Of a DNA stretch of 21,517 bases, positions 1 to 6,813 are shown piece by piece. Every line of letters starts with the position of its first letter. The stretch's first letter is position 1. The notes below the pieces were generated by a model that was not told where the DNA came from, searched no databases, and worked only from the letters and a program-made list of their open reading frames with translations. Source of the stretch: DATGEP01 sp035310125. GTDB taxonomy: Bacteria > Chloroflexota > Ktedonobacteria > Ktedonobacterales > JADMIN01. The stretch covers positions 1-21,517 of the forward strand of contig DATGEP010000300.1 of the NCBI GenBank assembly GCA_035310125.1, read 5' to 3'. The position numbers were made by a program, and so were the translations under genes.

Positions 1-593
1 CGCTTCGCGCTCTGCGGCACTGGCCGCTGCACCAGGATGTCGCCGATCTGCAAGTGCCCACCCCGCTTGAGCACGCGCGCCATCTCTTTGAGTGCAGCCG
101 CTTTGTCGGGCACCAGATTGAGTGCCCCATTGGAGATGACGACATCCGCCCAGCCGTCGGGCACCGGTAGTGTCTCGGCGTAGCCCTCGCGGAACGCGAC
201 GTTGGCACAGCCCGCCTCGGAGGCGCTGGCTCGTGCTTTCGCCAGCATGGCGGGGGTCATGTCCACGCCAATGACATACCCCCCCGCGCCGACCATGCGC
301 GCGGCGATCAGACTGTCCAGGCCGGCGCCGCAGCCGACATCCACGACGCGCTCGCCTGGCAGGAACGCGCCCAGACGAAAGGGATTGCCGGTGCCTGCGA
401 ACGATGCGAGCGTGCCCTCGGGGATGCCGTCGAGCCACTCGTCGTCATAACCGAGCAGGCGGGCGAGGGGACGCCCGGTGTGAAAGTGGAAGCCCTGTTC
501 TGGATTGCAGGCGACCGCCATATATTCATCGCGGATCGCCTGGCGTAGCTCCTCTATGTCGAGCGGGCTATTCATCTGGCCGGAGCTCGTCAT
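1..593 (-). CDS. SAM-dependent methyltransferase, ArsM-like, partial (C-terminus beyond window)
   Basis: Class I Rossmann methyltransferase that would transfer a methyl group from S-adenosylmethionine; acceptor unknown. The first 197 codons are present and open to the window edge. Start is the ATG at 593-591, preceded by GGAGGAGG about 7 nt upstream. Motif I (VVDVGCGAGLDS) lies at residues 83-94, the acidic strand end GVDMTP at 109-114, and VVISNGALNLVPDK at 151-164, a pattern shared with the arsenite methyltransferase group. The N-terminal block with FHFHTGR (35-41) and FAGTGNPF (65-72) is typical of a related uncharacterised methyltransferase group. Characterised arsenite methyltransferases usually carry Cys in the ISNC position; here it is Gly155, so arsenic methylation is doubtful. 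It lies 46 nt downstream of the next methyltransferase gene and is probably co-transcribed with it. Family call is firm; substrate is not. Confidence 0.88.
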   Translation of the reverse strand, partial: MTSSGQMNSPLDIEELRQAIRDEYMAVACNPEQGFHFHTGRPLARLLGYDDEWLDGIPEGTLASFAGTGNPFRLGAFLPGERVVDVGCGAGLDSLIAARMVGAGGYVIGVDMTPAMLAKARASASEAGCANVAFREGYAETLPVPDGWADVVISNGALNLVPDKAAALKEMARVLKRGGHLQIGDILVQRPVPQSAK

Positions 594-639
594 ACGCTTG
601 CCTCCTCCATAGTGGTGTGGAATCAGTCACCCGGCTCAT

Positions 640-1437
640 TCAGGCTGGTTTGACGCCGGAGATGACGAGGTAGCCGAGGTAGGGCACGGCCCGCTGGATG
701 CGTGGCATCAGCCACGCCATCTTCTTGAGATATGCCGGGCGTGAAAACGCACAGCCCAGGATTGCCAGGCAGCGCATCAGGCCCTCATCGCTCAGAAACC
801 CGCGTGGCGTCATCATCTCGAAGGGTCCCGAAACCGCCTCGACCTGTTCAAGCCCGGCATCGCGGTAGATGCGCATCCAGTCGTCCAGCGTGTCGAAGGT
901 CATGCCAGGGCAGACTTCGCCGAGGAAGACCTGGCGCGCCTCGGCTGGCGGCGCCTTGCGCCAGAGAAACTCGGTGGCGAGCACGCGCCCTCGTGGGCAG
1001 CAGACCCGCACAAGCTCGCGGGCCGCGCGCGAGCGCTCGACAAACATCGTAACGGCCTCCGCAATGACACGGTCGAAGGTGCCGTCCGCATACCGCAGCG
1101 CGGTGATGTTGCCTTCCTCGACGTTGATCCGGCCTTCGATGCCGGCCGCATGGATGTTAGCTCTAGCACGGGCGAGCATAATCGGCGAGATGTCGGCAGC
1201 CGTAACTTCGACGCAGAAGCGTTGGGCTATAGCGATGGCCGTCGTCGCGACTCCGCAACCGATGTCCAGCACCCGCTGGCCGAGCCGAAGGTTCGCCCGC
1301 TCGAACAACTCCTCGGTGGAACGCCTGCCGCCTGGATGGATCACGCGCTTGCCGATTACCGCTAGGAAGGTATAGGGATCGAGCGCCTGGACGTCGCGGA
1401 CGGTCAGATGAGGGACGCTGGTAGAGGTGATCGCCAT
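640..1437 (-). CDS. Class I SAM-dependent methyltransferase
   Basis: Predicted cytoplasmic methyltransferase of 265 residues. SAM-binding motif I (VLDIGCGVATTA) lies at residues 56-67, followed by VTAADISP and a post-motif FDRVIAEAVTMF segment. The C-terminal part is hydrophobic and rich in aromatic residues, which may mean a lipid-like or membrane-near substrate; that is inference. The frame is open 47 codons further upstream, but I choose the ATG at 1437-1435 because AGGAGG sits 7 nt before it and because the promoter at 1540-1568 would lie inside the longer version. It is the first gene of a two-methyltransferase unit on the minus strand. Substrate not recognisable from sequence. Confidence 0.9.
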   Translation of the reverse strand: MAITSTSVPHLTVRDVQALDPYTFLAVIGKRVIHPGGRRSTEELFERANLRLGQRVLDIGCGVATTAIAIAQRFCVEVTAADISPIMLARARANIHAAGIEGRINVEEGNITALRYADGTFDRVIAEAVTMFVERSRAARELVRVCCPRGRVLATEFLWRKAPPAEARQVFLGEVCPGMTFDTLDDWMRIYRDAGLEQVEAVSGPFEMMTPRGFLSDEGLMRCLAILGCAFSRPAYLKKMAWLMPRIQRAVPYLGYLVISGVKPA

Positions 1438-1444
1438 GACACAG

Positions 1445-1450
1445 CCTCCT
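1445..1450 (-). promoter_or_regulatory. Shine-Dalgarno that sets the methyltransferase start
   Basis: On the minus strand this reads AGGAGG, with 7 nt to the ATG at 1437. It decides the start against an in-frame upstream ATG at 1578. Confidence 0.85.
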
Positions 1451-1522
1451 GTGGTACTAGACACGCTCGACTGGGCCGTGCTCCAAACTCTCCGTTGTTG
1501 GCTCTCGTCTCCAGTGCCATGA

Positions 1523-1538
1523 GTATTCAAGTATTCAA
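1523..1538 (-). repeat. Tandem octamer TTGAATAC x2, candidate operator
   Basis: Read on the minus strand, TTGAATAC is repeated twice with no gap, immediately downstream of the -10 hexamer at 1540-1545. That position overlaps the expected transcription start, where a repressor would block initiation. AT-rich TTGAATA-type elements occur in operators of small metal-sensing repressors such as ArsR/SmtB, but these are usually inverted, so the assignment is speculative. Confidence 0.45.
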
Positions 1539-1539
1539 T

Positions 1540-1568
1540 AGAATAATCATAGAATTGCTTGTTGTCAA
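1540..1568 (-). promoter_or_regulatory. Sigma-70-type promoter of the methyltransferase operon
   Basis: Minus strand: TTGACA (1568-1563), 17-nt spacer, TATTCT (1545-1540). The -35 is a perfect consensus, the spacing is ideal and the -10 matches four of six positions. The surrounding stretch is conspicuously AT-rich compared with the rest of the window. It would start a transcript about 95 nt before the ATG at 1437. Confidence 0.8.
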
Positions 1569-1612
1569 GGGCAATCACTGGATGACTTCGCGCGACGCTC
1601 GCGGGAATGCCG

Positions 1613-2491
1613 CTACGCCTGTAACCCCAGCTCGTCGCGTAGCGGTTGGACCACCTCGCGCGCGAGCCGGGCGACGATACCCTCAGGATAGGGATAGCTG
1701 AGATTGCAGATGAGGTGATTCGCCCCCGCCGCGATGTAGTCCTGGATAGCTCGGCGCGTGGCGGGCAGGTCGTCGTAGCTCACACGCACCTGGACTGAGC
1801 GCTGGATAGCGGCTGGGTCACGCCCCACGGCGGCGCAGTGATCATCCAGCACGGCGCTCTTGTGGCGGAACACATCGGGAGGGCCGCCCGCCATGTTCCA
1901 GATGTCCGCGTACTGCGCGGCGATGCGCAGCGTCTTGCGCTCGCCGCCGCCACCAATCACGAAAGGCGGGTACGGCTTTTGGATGGGCTTTGGCTCGCAG
2001 CGGGCGGCGCGCAGCGTGTAGTACTGGCCCTCATAGTCCGCCGTCGTCTCGGTCCAGAGGCGGCGAATCACCTCGCAGGCTTCGCCAAGCCGCGCGATGC
2101 GCTCGCCAGTGGTGTACATCGGGATGTCGTAGGAGGTATGCTCCAGCTCATTCCAGCCCGCGCCGATGCCGAAGTCCAGGCGTCCGTTGGAGATGATATC
2201 CACCGTCGCGCCCATGTTAGCCAGCACGGCTGGATGCCGATAGGTGTTGCCCGTCACCATGATACCAACGCGCAACCGCTGCGTCTCGGCGGCAAAGGCC
2301 GCAAGCAGCGTCCAGCCCTCCAGACACGGGCCAGTTGGGTCGTCGCCCAGCGGCATGAAGTGGTCGAAGAGCCAGGCGTGCGCAAACTCTGGCTGTGCGT
2401 CAGCGTCGCGCCAGACGCGCAGCATGTCCGCATACGTTGTGTGCTGGGGTGCTGTCTTAACGCCGAAGCTCACCTGGTTGCCGGTCGCCAT
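1613..2491 (-). CDS. LLM-class flavin/F420-dependent oxidoreductase
   Basis: Luciferase-like monooxygenase-fold enzyme of 292 residues. These (beta/alpha)8-barrel proteins use FMN or, in this subgroup, probably coenzyme F420; the substrate cannot be read from the sequence. Family hallmarks are LFDHFMPLGDDP (41-52), the RLRVGIMVTGNTYRHPA segment (72-88), the SNGRLDFGIGAGWNELEH run (101-118) and the later PPFVIGGGGERKTLR cofactor loop. The frame is open to 2533, but the ATG at 2491 has GGAGAG 7 nt upstream and gives the usual family N-terminus. It is divergent from the glycosyltransferase pair and ends just upstream of the methyltransferase promoter. F420 rather than FMN use is inferred from overall resemblance. 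Confidence 0.9.
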   Translation of the reverse strand: MATGNQVSFGVKTAPQHTTYADMLRVWRDADAQPEFAHAWLFDHFMPLGDDPTGPCLEGWTLLAAFAAETQRLRVGIMVTGNTYRHPAVLANMGATVDIISNGRLDFGIGAGWNELEHTSYDIPMYTTGERIARLGEACEVIRRLWTETTADYEGQYYTLRAARCEPKPIQKPYPPFVIGGGGERKTLRIAAQYADIWNMAGGPPDVFRHKSAVLDDHCAAVGRDPAAIQRSVQVRVSYDDLPATRRAIQDYIAAGANHLICNLSYPYPEGIVARLAREVVQPLRDELGLQA

Positions 2492-2534
2492 CGTGTATCT
2501 CTCCATCACAAAGGGGGCATGTGTATGATGCACG

Positions 2535-2540
2535 CATTAT
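2535..2540 (-). promoter_or_regulatory. -10 element (TATAAT) for the LLM oxidoreductase
   Basis: A perfect TATAAT on the minus strand 43 nt upstream of the chosen ATG. No recognisable -35 is found 16-18 nt further upstream, so promoter strength or sigma class is uncertain. Confidence 0.5.
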
Positions 2541-2586
2541 ACGGCGCGCCGACCCGCAGGAGTGTACGCGGTCCTGGCACAGCAGC

Positions 2587-2592
2587 TATAAT
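2587..2592 (+). promoter_or_regulatory. -10 element (TATAAT) for the glycosyltransferase pair
   Basis: A perfect TATAAT about 53 nt before the ATG at 2646, without a clear -35. It mirrors the minus-strand TATAAT at 2535-2540: GCATTATA (2533-2540) and TATAATGC (2587-2594) form an inverted pair across the divergent promoter region. Confidence 0.5.
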
Positions 2593-2645
2593 GCATGGGC
2601 TGATGGATGAAAAGGGCCGCGATGGCGTGACCAGTGAGGATGTGC

Positions 2646-4565
2646 ATGCTGAAACCAACCGCGACGCCAGTTTCTCCATCCCGATTTCGCACGCGGCTGG
2701 GGAGCGCGTTCCTGAAATGTGTGTCTGATGGACACGCATGGCGATGGCGCGCGGGCATCTTCTGCGCGGCCTTCGTGGTGCTGCTGACGGTTGCGCTGCA
2801 TATTGTGGGAGCGACACTGCCAGCGGGCGACGAGCCGTGGTATCTGCTTCAGGGTTATGGGATATGGCACTTCCACAGCCCGAACCTTGCTCTGGCCGTG
2901 CGCGATCACTCTATCTACCGTCAATTCCTCGGCAATCTGCCCGATGACCATACCCACGATTTCGTGGGCAACGGCGAGCGGGTGCTGGCCTATCTCCCCG
3001 GCTACGCGGCGATCATCGGATGGCTCTATGCGTGGGGCGGACGTCCGTTGATCGCCGGGACGCAGGCGCTGCTCGCCGTGCTGGTCTATGATGAGGCGCT
3101 GCGCCTCTACGCTTCGCGCGGAGTGGCGGTCTTCGCGGCGTCAGCCTATGTCATGTCCCTGCCAGTCCTGGTGTACGCTGGCGAGATATTCCCGACCACC
3201 TTCGCCCTCGTCGCGGCCTTCGTGGGGTATCTGCTGGTCGCGCGGGTGTTGCCTGCCGCGACGGGCAGGCGGTGCATCCTGGCGGGCCTTAGCCTGGGGT
3301 TGATCGCGGGCGCGCTGCCCTGGCTGCATACGAAGTACGGACTGATCGCGCTCGTACTGCCCGCGCTGGGGCTGATCGCGCTGCTGGCGCGCACGGGCCG
3401 TAGAGAAACACGCGCGACGTGGTACGCGGCCACATTGATCATTGCGCTGCCTGCGCTCAGCTTCGCGCTGATCATGCTCTACAGCCGTCACTACTTCGGC
3501 ACCTGGTATCCGCAGTACCGGACGGGATCTGGTCAGAGTTTTGGCGCTCCGAATCTAGGAAACGCGGGGACGCTCTTCCAACAGATGTTTCTCGACGCGC
3601 AGGCGGGACTGCTTTCGTGGGTGCCGCTGGACATACTGGCGCCCATCGGGCTGATTCTACTTGCCCGCCGCATGCCGCGCCGGGCGCTGTTGATCGTCGC
3701 GTGTCTTGTGGGGCTGCTGGGCATGTTTCTCTCGGTGATCGTGGCCGGGCGCATCAACGAAGCCTATGCATTCCCAGCGCGCTTTACAGTCGAGTCGTCG
3801 CCGTTCCTGGCGCTCTGCGTCGCGGGCGTCTTCGCCACCGGTGAGCCGGCATTCCGCCGGGCGGTTTCTCGCCTGGCAATGCGGTTGCGCCGTCGGGAGC
3901 TGCTCCCGGCCACGTGGAAACCAGCACGGCTGCTCCAGGTTGGGCTGGCGCTGGCATGTCTCACGTTGCTGGCTTTTGGCGCATGGCTCGCGGCGGTGCC
4001 GCAGCTCGATCCGCAGTTGCTGTATCCCAGCGAGGCTGGCCAGCGGCTGACGTATAAATATCCGCATCTGCTGCCCGCTGGTTGGTTTGCGCTCTTTCCA
4101 GAATCCCCAGGCATTCCGGTCTACTCAGGCGCGCCCCATTTCGATAGCGACCGCTCACACGGGATCAGGGTATACGATGCGCAGGGAACAGTAGGTTATC
4201 TCGCCGCGCCAGGCGGCGGCACGGAAAGCGGGACCATCGCGGAGACGGTAGATCTGCGCGTGCCGCCCGGACGGTATGAGGCAACGTTCACCATCACCTG
4301 CGATCCTGTGCGGGATGCCGCCGCTACCTTTACGGTGATCGCGCTGCGTGAGCCAACTTTCCGTGATACACCGGTCGGCGCGCGCGTGGTGACGGGCGCA
4401 GTCTGTCAAGGTACAGCGGCGCGCGTGCCAGTACGGTTCCAATTCACCAGTGATGGCTACCGGCTGCTGGCGCTCGCGGGGAAATCGTGGAATGCCACCA
4501 CGCTGACCGTCTGGTCCGTCACCTTCGGACCAGCCCCACGCGCAGCTACGGGAGATACCGAGTGA
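2646..4565 (+). CDS. Multi-pass membrane protein, GT-C glycosyltransferase type
   Basis: About 639 residues, with roughly 11 hydrophobic helices across the first 440 residues and a soluble, beta-rich C-terminal region (about 440-639). After the first helix (about 35-57) comes GDEPWYLLQG (61-70), matching the acidic loop motif near the active site of lipid-linked-sugar glycosyltransferases (GT-C; ArnT/PMT-like). Expected role: transfer of a sugar from a polyprenyl-phosphate donor at the outer face of the membrane, onto a lipid, glycan or protein. GTG 2634, ATG 2640 and ATG 2646 are all possible starts; I prefer 2646, which has GTGAGG 6 nt upstream. Its stop overlaps the next start, so the two products are probably made together. 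The exact family was not identified; acceptor and donor are unknown. Confidence 0.75.
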   Translation: MLKPTATPVSPSRFRTRLGSAFLKCVSDGHAWRWRAGIFCAAFVVLLTVALHIVGATLPAGDEPWYLLQGYGIWHFHSPNLALAVRDHSIYRQFLGNLPDDHTHDFVGNGERVLAYLPGYAAIIGWLYAWGGRPLIAGTQALLAVLVYDEALRLYASRGVAVFAASAYVMSLPVLVYAGEIFPTTFALVAAFVGYLLVARVLPAATGRRCILAGLSLGLIAGALPWLHTKYGLIALVLPALGLIALLARTGRRETRATWYAATLIIALPALSFALIMLYSRHYFGTWYPQYRTGSGQSFGAPNLGNAGTLFQQMFLDAQAGLLSWVPLDILAPIGLILLARRMPRRALLIVACLVGLLGMFLSVIVAGRINEAYAFPARFTVESSPFLALCVAGVFATGEPAFRRAVSRLAMRLRRRELLPATWKPARLLQVGLALACLTLLAFGAWLAAVPQLDPQLLYPSEAGQRLTYKYPHLLPAGWFALFPESPGIPVYSGAPHFDSDRSHGIRVYDAQGTVGYLAAPGGGTESGTIAETVDLRVPPGRYEATFTITCDPVRDAAATFTVIALREPTFRDTPVGARVVTGAVCQGTAARVPVRFQFTSDGYRLLALAGKSWNATTLTVWSVTFGPAPRAATGDTE

Positions 4566-6331
4566 GCCGCCCCATTGCTCCGCACAGTCGGGCAAGCGGG
4601 CCGGGCCGGGTATCCATCTATGGGGTGAGCGCGACCGGTGTTATCCTCGTGGCGACGGTGGCGCGCCTGCTCATCGTCGCGCTGGGCTGGCCGCAGAACG
4701 ACAGCGACGAGGGCACGATGGGGCTGATGGCGCTGCACATTCTCCAGCGCGGCGAGCATCCCATCTTCTTTTACGGGCAAAACTACATGGGCGCGCTCGA
4801 AGCGTATCTGGCCGCCGCGTCATTCAAGGTCTTCGGTGTCTCGGTGGTCTCGTTGCGGCTGGGTGTGCTGCTGCTCTATGCGCTCTTTCTTGCCAGCACC
4901 TACCTGCTGGCGGCGCTGCTCTACAACCGGCGAGTGGCGCTCGCCTCAGTCGTCGTGTTGGGGCTGGGTACGCACGAGATTCTCGTTCGCCAGCTCGAAG
5001 CCGCGGGCGGCTACGCTGAGACGCTGGCCTTCGGCTCGCTGGCAATGCTGCTGGCCTCGTGGCTGGCGCTCTCCTACGCTCCCACTCCGACGAACACGGA
5101 ACGATACCGGCGCTTGTCGGCTTATACCGCGTGGGGAGTGGTCGTGGGGTTGGGTCTGTGGAGCGATGTGCTGGTGCTGCCATTCGTTGTAGCCGCCGGT
5201 GCAATCCTGCTCGTCTGTTGCTGGCGCGAGCTGCGAACACGGGCGCTGGCGCTGCTCATCATCGGGTTCAGCCTCGGCGCGTTGCCGCTGATCGCATACA
5301 ACATTGCGCCGCCGGGCGGACAAAACTCGCTGGTGGTCTTTTTACAGCTTCATAGCGCGGGCGGGACTGGACGCTCCGGCGTGGGCCTCATGCTGGCGCA
5401 ACAACTGGTGGGGACGGCGCTGGTGAGCGTTCCGGCGATTACGGGGGCGAATCCGCTCTGCCCGCTCAATCAGCAAACATCCTGGCCGCTCACCGCCGCA
5501 TCCAGTGGGCAGGCGCTTGCCTGTACCACTGTGCATGGCATCTGGAGCGTGGGCGTGCTGGGGCTGGGTGCGCTAGGTGCGCTGGGTGCGCTTGCCGCGC
5601 CGGGAGTATTGCGGCGCACGCTCGGACGTAAGCCGCGTGACTGGCGCAAGGCGTGGACGCTGCTGGCGGAGGTGGAGCGGCGGCAGGTGATGCTTACCAC
5701 ATGCCGGCTGGCGCTGCTGGGGGGCGCGGCGCTCACGCTGGCCTCCTATGCGACGAGTCCGGCGCCGGCGCTGGATCCCTGGACGACAGCGCGCTATCTG
5801 CTGCCGCTGCTGATCGCGACGCCGCTGGCGCTCGCGCCGCTGGTGGGCGCCGGTGAGGTCTGGTGGCCGCGCGCGACGAGAGGGGGAGCGCGGCTGCGCG
5901 GCGTGGGGCGGTATGCGGTGCTTGCCGGCGTTTGCGCGGTACTGCTGCTGGGAATGGTCCAGGCGTTCGGGGTGACGCCCGCCGCGCATGCGCACAACGC
6001 GCAATTCACCGCCCTCCAGGCTGAGCTTGAGCGTGTGGGCGCGGTGCGTATCTATACCGACTACTGGACCTGCGACCGGATCGCATTCCAGACGCAGGAG
6101 CGCATTGTATGCAGTGTGCTTGGCGACGATCTGCGCACCGGATTCAACCGCTATGCCGCTTACGCGCGCATCGTGGCGGCTGTGCCACACGCGGCGTATG
6201 TCTTCAGCGACGGATCGCCGCAGGCGCTCGCGCTGGCTGCCGAAGCCAACGGCGTCCTGCGGCAGTATCGGCGGCTGGAGATGGACGGCTACGTGGTATA
6301 CCTCTTCCAACCGGCACAAGCGAAGACCTGA
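4562..6331 (+). CDS. Glycosyltransferase family 39-like integral membrane protein
   Basis: 589 residues from a GTG start at 4562, preceded by GGGAGA with 6-nt spacing; the GTGA overlap with the upstream stop indicates translational coupling. The N-terminus is one helix followed by NDSDEGTMGLMALHILQRGE (46-65) and the IFFYGQNYMGALEAYLAA segment (68-85), a pattern seen in GT39/PMT-like enzymes in which the Asp-Glu pair lies in the catalytic extracytoplasmic loop. About ten more hydrophobic helices follow, and a soluble tail of about 120 residues ends the protein. A 9-bp tandem repeat encodes a Leu-Gly-Ala run in one helix. The frame is open upstream to 4487, but that would overlap the previous gene by 79 nt without a comparable ribosome site. 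Likely partner of the preceding gene in surface glycosylation; substrate unknown. Confidence 0.82.
   Translation: MSRPIAPHSRASGPGRVSIYGVSATGVILVATVARLLIVALGWPQNDSDEGTMGLMALHILQRGEHPIFFYGQNYMGALEAYLAAASFKVFGVSVVSLRLGVLLLYALFLASTYLLAALLYNRRVALASVVVLGLGTHEILVRQLEAAGGYAETLAFGSLAMLLASWLALSYAPTPTNTERYRRLSAYTAWGVVVGLGLWSDVLVLPFVVAAGAILLVCCWRELRTRALALLIIGFSLGALPLIAYNIAPPGGQNSLVVFLQLHSAGGTGRSGVGLMLAQQLVGTALVSVPAITGANPLCPLNQQTSWPLTAASSGQALACTTVHGIWSVGVLGLGALGALGALAAPGVLRRTLGRKPRDWRKAWTLLAEVERRQVMLTTCRLALLGGAALTLASYATSPAPALDPWTTARYLLPLLIATPLALAPLVGAGEVWWPRATRGGARLRGVGRYAVLAGVCAVLLLGMVQAFGVTPAAHAHNAQFTALQAELERVGAVRIYTDYWTCDRIAFQTQERIVCSVLGDDLRTGFNRYAAYARIVAAVPHAAYVFSDGSPQALALAAEANGVLRQYRRLEMDGYVVYLFQPAQAKT
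5567..5593 (+). repeat. Three tandem 9-bp units inside the glycosyltransferase gene
   Basis: GGTGCGCTA, GGTGCGCTG and GGTGCGCTT lie head to tail and encode a repeated Gly-Ala-Leu triplet in a transmembrane helix. Because the unit is a multiple of three, slippage would change helix length without breaking the frame. Confidence 0.85.
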
Positions 6332-6673
6332 AACGCTGGCCCACTTGACGGGACCAATGCCAATTAGACCTTAATAGGGCACTTCCTATCGTTGTCTCAC
6401 ATGCGTAGCTGCCGTGCGAGCGAATGCCGCCCGCATCTGCCACGCGCGCCAGGAAACGAGTGCGCCCCATGCGCTCCGGCTCACGCTCAGCCCCATCCGC
6501 TCGGGTGCGCGCCCGCCGCGTGCGGTCAGCCGCACAACCGGAGTCCGGCCACGATCTCACGCAGCCATCTCGCGGCCAGCAGAAGACGATACAGGAGCTT
6601 TCCGAAGGTGCGCTGCATATCACCGTGTATGATCTGCTCGCGCCCGCGACTGGGGGCTGCTCAACTGAGCGCC

Positions 6674-6703
6674 GCATGTCCTCACCATCTGGTGAGGACA
6701 TGC
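6674..6703. repeat. Perfect 13-bp inverted repeat with 4-nt loop
   Basis: GCATGTCCTCACC (6674-6686), loop ATCT, GGTGAGGACATGC (6691-6703). The arms are fully complementary. No T-run follows on either strand, so it is not a standard Rho-independent terminator. A protein operator, an RNA hairpin in the leader of the downstream peptidase gene, or a small dispersed element are the alternatives. Confidence 0.9.
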
Positions 6704-6802
6704 CCAGGTACACGACCGAAAACCCAGCTATGTGGTCAGGTTGCCAGGGATGCGTGCCAGGTACACTGCTTGGCAAGGTCCCGCGGATACGCGCTGACTT
6801 CC

Positions 6803-6808
6803 AGGAGG
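6803..6808 (+). promoter_or_regulatory. Shine-Dalgarno that sets the M20 peptidase start
   Basis: AGGAGG 5 nt before the ATG at 6814. It fixes the start 130 codons inside a longer open frame. Confidence 0.85.
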
Positions 6809-6813
6809 CACCT

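Larger units (their letters stand above)
6332..6813 (+). other. 482-bp gene-free stretch
   Basis: No convincing gene on either strand. Several frames stay open, and one is continuous with the M20 peptidase for 130 codons, but their translations are Arg/Ser/Pro-rich and resemble no family, as expected for open frames in GC-rich DNA. The stretch holds a perfect 13-bp inverted repeat at 6674-6703 and two copies of CCAGGTACAC (6704-6713, 6757-6766). It also has a weak promoter candidate, TTGCCA (6741-6746) and TACACT (6762-6767), with only 15 nt between them. No clear intrinsic terminator follows the glycosyltransferase pair. Confidence 0.6.

Noticed and set aside
1438..1578. 47-codon extension of the methyltransferase
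   Set aside because: It contains the promoter and operator-like repeats, and the AGGAGG before ATG 1437 is the better start.
1838..2728. 296-codon plus-strand open frame
   Set aside because: Antisense to the LLM oxidoreductase, whose motifs are unmistakable; the translation resembles nothing.
5573..6319. 248-codon minus-strand open frame
   Set aside because: Antisense to the GT39-like gene; Arg/His/Gln-rich translation typical of a GC-rich shadow frame.
6424..6813. 130-codon N-terminal extension of the M20 peptidase
   Set aside because: Low-complexity Arg/Ser/Pro translation and no homology seen; AGGAGG before ATG 6814 gives the normal family length.
6692..6813. Riboswitch or T-box leader before the M20 peptidase
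   Set aside because: GGTCCCGCGG near 6777 only loosely resembles the T-box core and the other conserved elements are missing.
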